From Limnoperna fortunei (Eukaryota; Mollusca; Bivalvia; Mytilida; Modiolidae): 64,000 bases of DNA. The stretch is taken from positions 87,805,756 through 87,869,755 of the forward strand of contig OX104112.1 in NCBI GenBank assembly GCA_944474755.1, written 5' to 3'. This document shows, piece by piece, positions 12,673 to 22,800 of this stretch (positions are counted from its first letter, which is position 1; every line of letters starts with the position of its first letter). The position numbers were made by a program, and so were the translations under genes. The notes below the pieces were generated by a model. The model worked only from the letters and a program-made list of their open reading frames with translations. It was not told the DNA's origin and did not search any database.

Positions 12673-14912
12673 TTAAATTTTAACAAAAAGCTTGTCATTA
12701 GAAATTAAACACAATACATTATTAAAACACCAAAAATCTGAAAAAGAATCAACATTATTTACAAACCTATAGTAGGCAAATTCAATTGCCAAACGGGCGC
12801 GGATGCGCGACCTGAATTCCTGCAGTGGGTCTGTTGGTCCGCCTCCAGTCCTCAGGTGCTGCAACGTCACATAAGTGGCCATCTTCACCTGGGTGGCAAT
12901 CCACTGGAACAGTCGTCTTGGGGTCCTGTACCGCTTGGTCTATCGTTGCGTGTTGGTACATTCTCCCAACACGACTGTTCCGTCCTCCATAACCATTGCC
13001 AGTCTGGTAGATTCTGGACAGCCGACCCGGGATGACGTGTGGTCGGCTGGTACTGGAACATCTGGACAGCTGATCCTAGGTGACAGTGGATCAGCTGGAT
13101 TCAATCTCCTAACTGGACAGCTGCCCGATGATAGCGTGTGGAGAGCTGGAGGAGATCGATTTGCACTAACCTGAGGTGGCGTTAGGTCAGTGCTAGTAAA
13201 AGTAAATTGTCCAAATATAAATGATTCTATTGAACCTACATTATTTGTGCTTAATTTACACAGAATATTATGAACGTTATTTAATAAAACACTAATACGG
13301 GGACAGGCTATAAAAATGTGATGTAAGTCCTCTTGCAAACCACAAGAGGGACAAACATCAGACTGCTGATAACCAGCTTTACAATAAAATTTACTAGTTG
13401 CAATAGCACCATGGAGGATTCTCCAGTTAAGGTCACCTTCATGCATGCTATGGGGATATTCATAAACATGACTATATATAACATTAGGGGGAACATTAGA
13501 TCGTAAAATATTACACCAAGGGGACAGTAACTTTTTATTATGGGAACTATTAAAATTCTGAACAACAGATAACAAATAAATCATTTTCTTGGGACATTTA
13601 TCGAGAACAACGTCCTTACTTAATTCAGGAGCATTGTCAATATCTAATTTAAAAATGTATTGGTGAACAACACCAATATCAATATCATTATTTAAAAAAC
13701 GGTCAATCAATATACTCCACTCCGGAGGAAAAGACGACCACAGTAAATCCAGATGTTGTTGGATACAGCGTTCGGAACGAATGCTTAATATGCCAACAAG
13801 ATCTTCTGCAGTAAATTTTCTTTCCAAACTAGTATCGAAAAGATCTTTAACTTTGGTCATACCGGCAATTACAAAATTTTCAAAATAAAAAGGTTCATCA
13901 GTTTTGGGGTTAATTAATGAAGGATTGAAGAACAAAGGTTCTTCTAAAATATTGGCCACTGAGGTATCATCTATTTTAATTCTAGACGATTCAAAATTCT
14001 TCCAGGCTTTAATTAAATCTTGATAAAAGCTTGGAATGTTAGTGTATTGAAAATCCCTTTCAAGTAATAACAACTGAACATCATAATTCAAATTAGAAAC
14101 AGTAGACAAAAAATATTTACAAAAATAGTAACAAGGATGAACATTTTCACCATTCATTAATGTCAAAAATCTGTACATAAATTGAATTCGAAAATCACGA
14201 ATTCTAGACAAAATATGAACTAAACCCTGTCCTCCAGTACATACAGGAAGATATAACATTTCTTTTGAAACCCAATGTTTTCCTTGCCATAGAAAGTCAA
14301 CAAATTTATTTTGTATGGCACTAATAATTTCATCTGGCACGGACACAGAATTTAATCGATGCCATAATTTTGACGCGGAAAGTAAATTGATAACAAGTGT
14401 TCGTCCTCTGAGTGACAAACCGCGAGCAAAAGGCTTCCACCTGTCAAGTTTGACAGTAATATCCTCCTCCATCCCTTCCCAATTTTGTTTATAGAAATCC
14501 TTATTGTTTCCAACAAAAGTACCCAAAACCTTTAAACCTTTATTATTCCACTTGAGACCAAGTGGACAATCATTTCTATTTTTCCAACTTCCCACCCACA
14601 AACCCTCTGACTTTTGTAAATTAATTTTTGAATTGGAAGCTTTCTGGTATATATCTAACCAGAAAGACAACCTATCAAAATCAGAGTCTTGCGTTAATAA
14701 AGTATCCAAATCATCTGCATATGCAGATAAACCACTTTTCTTACCATCTGATAATGGAAGTTCAAGTCCTGATAAGCCGTCGTTTGATCTTAGTTTGTGT
14801 AAAAGAGGTTCAAGGCATATGGCATATAATTGACCAGACAAAGAATATCCTTGTCGTATACCTCTTTTAAATTGATAACGAGTTATTAATTTTAAGTAAG
14901 CTATGTACATCT
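12673..14912 (-). pseudogene. LINE ORF2 fragment: reverse transcriptase and C-terminal zinc-finger region, one in-frame stop
   Basis: The open frame starts inside the RT palm at GIRQGYSLSGQLYA. It carries the catalytic SAYADD box (plus-strand 14710-14721), the LSLRGRTLVINLLSASKLWH segment typical of the Tx1/L1 group, and a late Cys-His motif CPSCGLQEDLHHIFIAC (C-x2-C-x7-H-x5-C, zf-RVT type). The reading frame meets a TAG at 12940-12942 but continues in the same frame to 12673, with RSRIRARLAIEFAYYRFV near the true C terminus, so a single nonsense mutation interrupts an otherwise open body. The apparent leucine-rich N terminus, reaching to 15012, is only translation of the TTC microsatellite. 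The endonuclease and ORF1 are missing (5' truncation). Confidence 0.85.
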
Positions 14913-14914
14913 GT

Positions 14915-14963
14915 AGAAGAAGAAGAAGAAGAAGAAGAAGAAGAAGAAGAAGAAGAAGAAGAA
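14915..14963. repeat. (GAA)n microsatellite at the LINE 5' junction
   Basis: About 16 uninterrupted GAA units on the plus strand (TTC in LINE sense). A shorter run of the same repeat (12217-12235) sits at the other end of the LINE. Confidence 0.97.
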
Positions 14964-15930
14964 ACTTATTTATTACACTTGTCATCGGATTGATTGTGAT
15001 ATCGCTAACCATCCCTATTAGTATGTGAGGCTAGATTGTTTTCTGATAGACACAAATACTAGCGCGTCCTGATTTTTTTGGGTCTTTATCAGTCTGTCTA
15101 GATAGTACCATTGACGGTAGACTGAATTCGATGGTCCTCGTAATGTCAGCCGGAAAGTCCAATGCCATATGTGATGGGAACTGCGGCTTGTTGAACAATG
15201 AAGTGTTTCAACCGATGAAGTGGATCTGTTTCGGAAGAAGATCATCCAAGTCTTGATCTCTACTCCTGTTGTTATTTTCCAGGACACGTGCTCCGGATTT
15301 TGCCCTACGGCTTTCAAGTATACTTAATTAGACCTTGATTTCAGCCTTAACACCAGCTATTCGGATGTCCATCTCTGATTTAGTCCGAGTGGTTTCCTAT
15401 TCTAGTTCTACTTCTTGTCTTAAGATAGCTGCCGGTTTCTCGTTAACGCATGACTAGATTGTACAGCCTCTGCCTTTGCCCGTTTTCCACTGTTCGACTT
15501 TGGATGTGTCTAAACATCTCAAAATCCCACTACAGAGTGAACCCCCCTGCTTGTTGTTTTCAGTTTTATCGGGGCCAGGTTCTACCGGTTTCCTGTAGCA
15601 CTGCAAGAGCAATGTCTAACTTCCGTCGGATGTGTGCTACGGAAGTACAAGAGTGTAAATTTTTGTAGCTTTCTTTGGTCCTCGTTGCTTTTAAAAAGCG
15701 TACATATGTGTCCAGCACCCACTATCATTTGTTGGACTGTACGATGTTTTCTTAAAGGTTCTAGGCAGCCCGTACAAAATGGATATCGAAGTTGTTGGTT
15801 TAAGGAAGAAATAGGTAGTGTCATGCGCTATTGTGAAAACCCATGTGATCTTGCACTCATGATAACTATTTCTATGTCAACGCTAGTTGCGCTGATCTTA
15901 ACTGGCGAAAAGACACAAAATGTCTAAGAA
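14964..15930 (-). pseudogene. Possible upstream part of the BEL/Pao-like gag remnant
   Basis: This stretch has a higher GC content than the surrounding AT-rich DNA. It has two minus-strand open frames (15018-15317 and 15582-15824) without clear matches. The position fits the N-terminal side of the gag remnant at 11480-12210, with the LINE inserted between. I see no diagnostic motif, so this rests on position and composition only. Confidence 0.25.
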
Positions 15931-16750
15931 TTATATGATGATGAGAATATAATATTTATGTGTTGCTCTTGAAGTAAATTTTTTGACTACTGGAATTCAG
16001 GCCATATTTTTCTATGTTATCACTTATTTGTTTTGGAATTGTGAAAATGGACATTTGAAAAGTAGAAAAAAGCTTAACCTTTCCATTATTTTTAACTAGA
16101 GTAATTTGACTTTCTATTGATAGTCATGAATTTCTGATGCTGATTGAAACTGTGTTGAGCCAATTTTGTATTGAAAAAACCCGTTTTTACTAAAATTTGA
16201 CAACTTTTTCAACAGCTTTTCAAACTGTTGTCTTCGAAACCTAAAAAATGTAATTCAGCTGAAATGGAGTTTACTGAAAAAAAATGAATCATTTATGTGG
16301 GTATTCAATTAAACACTTATGCACAGGTAAGTGTTGCTTGTTACTGTTTGCTCTCTACTTCTAATAGTACATGTAAATTCATGTACTGTGTACTTTTCTC
16401 TGGTATTTTTTGACACTGGGATGCATTAATCGGACTCTAATCTGACCATGTTCTGAATATCTGCTTACTTAAAGAGAAACATGATAAAGCAGCATTGGTT
16501 TTTCTTAATGGGTATTCGATCTATAGATCTATAGTGTTAGAAAAATCTACTGTACCTCCTATGTTTGTGTATAGGAGGTTGATCAATACCAAAAGCCTCC
16601 ATAAAGTTTATCTTTGTAATATGAAATGAAGTAAAAATGTTAATTTGACATCTTACATGGTTTTCGTATTTATATAGTTTAGTTTGTTTTCAGATACAGC
16701 CATACTTTAAGTTTTAGACATCACATAGTTGAGCTACCCTGCAACCAAAG
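15931..16750 (+). promoter_or_regulatory. Upstream region of the Ig gene with TATA-like box and dyads
   Basis: No coding feature. A TATA-like 'tatatag' at 16671-16677 lies about 75 bp before the ATG of the signal exon. Alternatively the 'ttgttttcag' ending at 16693 is a splice acceptor for a 5'-UTR exon. Further up are a perfect 14-bp palindrome 'ctatagatctatag' (16521-16534) and a hairpin with 9-bp arms, 'acctcctat' and 'ataggaggt', around an 8-nt loop (16554-16579). Which of these matters is not decided by the sequence. Confidence 0.35.
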
Positions 16751-16838
16751 ATGTCGGGTTTTGAATCCGTTGTACAACTGGACCGCGTATCCTACTATTT
16801 TCTAATAGCCCAGCTCATAGTGCACATTGTGTGCCAAA
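16751..16838 (+). CDS. Exon 1: signal-peptide-like N terminus
   Basis: ATG opens 29 codons, beginning MSGFESVVQLDRVS, followed by a hydrophobic run YYFLIAQLIVHIVC. The exon stops one base into the next codon at a strong donor (CAAA|GTAAGTAT). The phase-1 end matches the phase-1 start of every Ig exon downstream, and position before the first Ig exon fits. The run is short of charged residues as expected for an ER signal, though it starts later than usual (about residue 15), so a signal anchor is also possible. No in-frame extension upstream is needed. Confidence 0.6.
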
Positions 16839-19800
16839 GTAAGTATCTAGTTAACAACTCCCTCGACATTGGTAGTACCTAAAGGAATGTAACATGATAC
16901 ATGTAGAACTCAGTTAAGCATTTCTTCTTTTGGTGCGAATTTCGACTTGCTCCACAAAAAGTAACAAACGATATGGTCAGAAGAGTTCGTATTGCTCAGT
17001 TGTTTGTGATATGGTTAGAGTGCTTGTTGTTTTTTGTGTTCTTGAGTTTTGTTTGGATTTCTTTGACAACAGTAACAAGATGGCGGCCATTACACAAATA
17101 GAAACATTTAGATACCAGTAGAAGTACTTTTATACAATTGTCATAGAATTTCTAAAATCCTTTTCCAATATTTGGTTATTTATTGTATACCAATTAATAC
17201 GCCAAACTTTTGCTGATGAAGGCAATTATATATGCACTGCTACAAATGCTGTTGGTACTGGCAGAAGTCAACAGAATTCCTAGATGTTACAGGAAGTAGA
17301 TTCTAGTTTGCTATTAATGTTTTTTATTACCTTTTTATTACTCTGTTAAAAAATATAGTAAACAATTGCTCGTACGGGTTGTTAGATCCTTTCTCTTCAG
17401 ACTAAAATAATAATAGATTTATTTAAAAAGTTGTATATCAACATCTAGATACATAATTAAAGTGAAAACAAAACTTTACACTTTGAAAATTGCACAAATA
17501 TTTCGACTGACCAACAGTGGTTTTAAGTATATATCAAGATGTATTTGTACAACTTTTTAACAAATATATTCCCAAAATATGTTGTCTTCATATAATTGAT
17601 TTTAGTTAGAAAAGATAATTTAACTTATATTTGCTGAATTTTTACAAATTACCAAATTGTCTTCTCTTGCTTATTCCACCTATATTGAAAATACTACAAT
17701 TTAAATATCACAGCTACATGTATCACTTTACTGTTTTATTTACAGCACCACCTGTTGTAACAGTGTCAGCAGTTGAAATTCAAGGAGACTTTGGAAAGAG
17801 TGTTACAATGACATGTAACGTGAATGCCAATCCAAAGGAAACTAGAGTTTACTGGAGAATGTTGGTAAATGGTGTATTAACGGATGTTGACATGACTTCA
17901 GGCAGATACAGTGGATCAACTGTGGCTTCCCCATCACTGACCATTTACAATCTTAATAAAGCCGATCAGGCATATTATCAATGTTTTGCTCAGAACAGTG
18001 TGGCTACTGGAAATAGTGGGCAGACATACTTGAGGGTGATTGGAGGTATGTTGCATGTGAAATAAATACAATAATGACTTACAGTAAAATTGTTAAGAAT
18101 TAATAGAATTTCCTACAGACCAATACATACACCTTGACATGTTCCTTGTCTACAGCTAGGATAATAGAGTTTAACACTCCATTTGTGCAGTCAATATTTC
18201 TAGATATCACCAAGAAAAATTGAAAAGTTTAAACTAAAATATATGTTACTCACTTTAAACCAACCTACCCTTAAAAATGCAGGTTATATTTTACTTTTTT
18301 GATAAAAATTTTATTATTATTAGCTATGTACAAATGCATCTTATCCAATTTAGTACATAAGTAAACCAATTTTCCACTAGAATTGACCTAAGAAGGACAA
18401 TTTTGAAAAAGTCATTGCTGTCATCTGATATGTGTAGATTAAGTAACAGGGCTGTACGGTTAAGAGATCAGTGTCGCTATTTTCCGTTAAACATACAAAT
18501 AATAATTAGTATCAGTTCCTGTCATTTAGCACAAATAATGGTGCAGAACATAGTTCACACTGTTATTAAGGATACGGGTTTTAGCGGTATGAAGAAATTT
18601 TCAAATCCTTTATATCACGTTCAAACGATGGAGCAACGAATATGGTATCAAGGTTAAAATAAAGACTAAAATTAATAATATAGCAATTAAAAGTGAAGGT
18701 TCACTTAATGTCAATCCGCAGTGCGAAATAATTAAGGGATATTACAAAAAATATATACAAGGGAGAAAGATGACATTTGAAATAAATTCGTATGGGTTAT
18801 GAGTGTACCTGAAATAAGTCTGATGGAATCGTATAGATGAAATTTTACCTTATTTGTATGAGTTCCATAATCTCCAACTTTTAAACGATTACAGAATCAT
18901 CGTGCGTCCAGTAAAAATGATTTGTTTTTGTTGGAGCATTGTGCTTTTAGCAGTTGAAACAGATCTTATTTTTTTAGGTTTTTCAAAAATTTACATTTCG
19001 TCGCTGTCACCTTTAAGTATTCTTTTATTCATAAAGAACATTTTCTTTGACAATACTTTGGCTATCTTTCAATTAGCCAATCGCGTTAGATCTACCAATT
19101 TCATTTCAACTAAGTCTAAGACCAAGCTGTTTATTACAGATTCCTGGAATAATGAAATCAATGTTAGTGGCTGAATGATGCAACCACCGTCTTTTGAAGG
19201 AATGTGTACATTATTTAATCCAAAACTTGTGCGTCTTTTATATTGGTTATGTTCTACTTCGCGTGACTCGATCCTGTAACCCTTGTCAACGAGACGAGAC
19301 TTGTTTTGTTGTATGTTTCCTGACTTTGAAAACAACTAAATGTTTTAGTTTTTCTATTTATTTCTGTAGTTTGTCATCAATCATTTTGCCCAGAGAGGGC
19401 TTAATAGTTTTAATGACCTTTCCAGGTGTACCATCTGTTAATGTTGGTCAAGGGTATACAGTTAACTTCGGAAATTCAGTCACACTTCAATGTACAGTTA
19501 TAGCCACACCTTCAGCTACAAGTGTCCGATGGAATAAGGTCCAAGGTGGTATCTCCTACCCAATCGATGTGGCAAATAATCCTACAAAGTACAGTGGCTC
19601 TACTACATCTATGCCATCATTGACTATATATAATGCTGACAACAATGATCAGACTTCATATACCTGCCAAGCCACCAACTCAGCCGGAACAACCGTCAGT
19701 TCACCAACATCTCTGTCAGTCGTAGGAAGTAAGTTACGTACCATTTTTCGTATATATGTCTATTTAAAATCTATGAATTTGAGTTGAGACATAAACAATT

Positions 19801-22800
19801 ATTGCACCATACAATTTTTAAATGTTTAGCTAAAAAAATCCAAGATTGAATTCAAATACAGATATTAGTTGCTAAAAATGGTTTTGGAAAACAAATATAG
19901 GATACATTATGCAGTTATCAACCAACAAATTATATCATTGGATAATTAATTTCATAATGCATATTTATGTTATGGTTAATTTTATACATTTATTGTCTGT
20001 ACATGCTATTTTAATGGTGTCCTAAAACAGATATAATTATGTACGCACATTTAGAATATGGGAAGTAACCACGGTAATCATGAAACTGTCATGCATTCTG
20101 GTTTTTTTCATGGCACTTATTTAATTGGAACTGGGTACCAGAAATTTGATTTTCATACCGTATAGATATCATGTGTTATTCAACACCCTTCATTATATTT
20201 ATATTTATGTATTAGTAATATATATTCACAAACTATTTTGGACAATTTTTTAGATATACCAATAGTTCGAATTATTCAAGTACAGTACAGTGTGATCATT
20301 GGTAATACAGTGACCCTGGAATGCACTGTCCAAGCTAACCTCACCTATTATGTAGTGTACTGGAAGAGGATTATAAATGGAGTAGAGACTGACCTCCCTT
20401 CAAGTGGCAGATACAGTGGTTCTACAGTATCCAATCCTTCTCTAACAATAACCAACACAGTATTCTGTGACATTGGAAGCTATGTGTGCTATGCTAATAA
20501 TACTGTTGGCAGGGGTCAAAGTCCACAAACTTATTTGAATGTGGTCGGCAGTAAGTCATGGCTAGATTTGCTATAATGTTATATAGTATACATTTATTTA
20601 TACGAGTATATAGAAGCCGTCGTAACGATTACAGAATTATCGTGCGTCCAGTAAAAATGATTTTGTGTGCTAAAGCAATATATGGTAAGCGTCTTTAGCA
20701 GTTCGTACCGAAGTTCATTTTGTCCCTGTAACCTTTTAGTTTTCTTTTGTTCATAAGGACCATATATCTTAGACGATGGGTACAGAACCTGATAATTATT
20801 GAGATTTTACTATCTTTAATTTTGTCAATCGCGTTAGATCTTTTAATTTCATTTAAACTAAGTTTCAGACCAGCTGTTTATTACAGATTCCATGAATCAC
20901 GAAAAGCAATGTCAGAAAGCTGAATGATGCAACCATCAACATTTGTAGAAACTTTTATTATTCAAGACTCGCGCGTCGTTTACATATTGGTCATATTCTT
21001 CTACGCGTGCATCAATCGTGTCTCTCTTTTCCACGAGGAATTTAATTGTAGTTTTATTTGTATATTTTCTGACATTACAAGTAAATAAGATGTTGAGCGG
21101 ATTTTAGATTTTCTATTTATTTCTGTAGTTTGTCATCAATCATTGTGCCCAGATTGGGCTTAATAGTTTTAATGACCTTTTGTCTTATCAATGGAATAAG
21201 TTTTTATATAAAGAGTCGATTTTGTAATATTGCAAACACAACTTGTGATAATCGAACAACTGTTTCGTGTTAAGATGACCGCACGGAACTTAAATTATAG
21301 TAAACTTGACCGTGTCAGTCCGACGGCTTTTGCCTACCTGACAAAATGGAAAACTGCTTACCGAGTTTGGTCGAGTTTGTGGTCCTTTTGTAGATCTCAT
21401 ATAACAATTATTTTCCACAGTTAAACGAAATGCGGCTGAATTTTTATTTTGATAAAGCAATTTTCCATAGGATGTCAGCAATTTTTGTTTGTAAAGGGGT
21501 CTAATGATGTTTACAAACTTTCGTCTGCTTTCGTAACGTACAAAGGTTTTCCGACAAACAGCGAGATTTTTTCCCGCCTCAACTGCAGACGACATCACCC
21601 GAAGGATTTCGAATAGACAACATGGGAATTTCCTAACGTACACTTCCGTTCAAAACAAGATAATAATTTAGTATGGAAAATCGCTTTATCAAAATGAAAA
21701 TTCAGCTGCATTTCAAAACGACGTTTGACTGTGAAAAATAATTGTTGATTTCAAATGGTTACAGAGGGTAGTTTTAAGTTTTATTCAATTAATGAAGAAA
21801 TAAACAAATTGAGAGTTACTCGCAAGTGTGTCCAGCATCACTGAGCTTATCCCAACAACAATGATTTGACAGTATAATTTAATTGATAAACATTTTTCTA
21901 TTTAAAATAATTTGTTCAAACACTTTAGAGAAAGAAGTAGAATTAATATATGTCTTGTTTGGCAACCTTTGCCCTGCACATGCTACCATGAGAGCTCACA
22001 TTTTTTTAATTTTGCGATAAGCACAATTTTTCAACCAACAATAGCACGTTTTACATCTAAATTTAATTGTATTTTAAAACGATTCACATATAGAAGTATG
22101 AAGGTTATGTTTGTTCTTCTAATGTGAGTGTAAAATTTAAAAAAAAACAACGGTACTTTGACTTATTTACTCGTGTTTCTTAGCAACTGAATATAATCTC
22201 TTAAGGGTAAAAAAAAGGTTCCACATCTGGCCTTATTTGGTCCTAAACTACATTAAATAAATTATGCCTATATAATTGGCTAGGAATTATATTTCTTAAT
22301 TAAGAAAACATGGGTATTTTAGAAGGTTAGAACGTTTTTATCAAGTTAAAGTATTAAATTTTATTAAAATGTTTTCTTTTTTATCCGGGAACCTACTAAT
22401 TAAACTTGGTTGTTTGTTTGTTTTTTTGTGTTTTTTTGACAGCAAGTAAAATTGTTACTAGTATTTGCAGTTTTCTTATAAACAAGACAAGATTTAGGAC
22501 TAGAATGTTACAATATTAATTAATCATTATTGTTTCTCTTCAAGGTGCACCAGTAGTAAGCATTCTTCAAAGTACTTATTTCACAAATATTGGAAATCCA
22601 GTTACATTACAATGCACTGTTAGCGCTAACCCTATTCAGACTTCTGTAAAGTGGCAGAGAGTTGACAGTTACAACAATGCTATAGATGTTGACTTGACTA
22701 ATTCTAGATACTCTGGAAGTACAGTTGGTTCACCATCACTGACAATCAGTAATGCTGTTAAAGCTGACGAGGGTAGATACGTCTGTATGGCCTCAAATCT

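Larger units (their letters stand above)
12217..14963 (-). mobile_element. 5'-truncated Tx1/L1-group LINE with (GAA/TTC)n at both ends
   Basis: The body, read on the minus strand, begins in the middle of a reverse transcriptase and runs to a 3' UTR with an AATAAA-like signal near 12255. It ends in a (TTC)n tail (12217-12235 on the plus strand as GAA). The truncated 5' end abuts a longer (GAA)n run at 14915-14963, about 16 repeats. Trinucleotide repeat on both sides suggests insertion into a (TTC)n microsatellite. Tx1-clade LINEs with microsatellite targets, including TTC-specific ones, are described in the literature. The flanking DNA on both sides carries retroelement-gag-like fragments, so this is a nested insertion. 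Confidence 0.75.

Noticed and set aside
14880..15012. Protein N terminus with a run of leucines
   Set aside because: It is translation of the (TTC)n microsatellite joined by chance to the LINE reading frame; the true element begins at about 14912.
18403..18657. An extra exon in the Ig gene
   Set aside because: No Ig signature, no matching phase-1 acceptor and donor pair.
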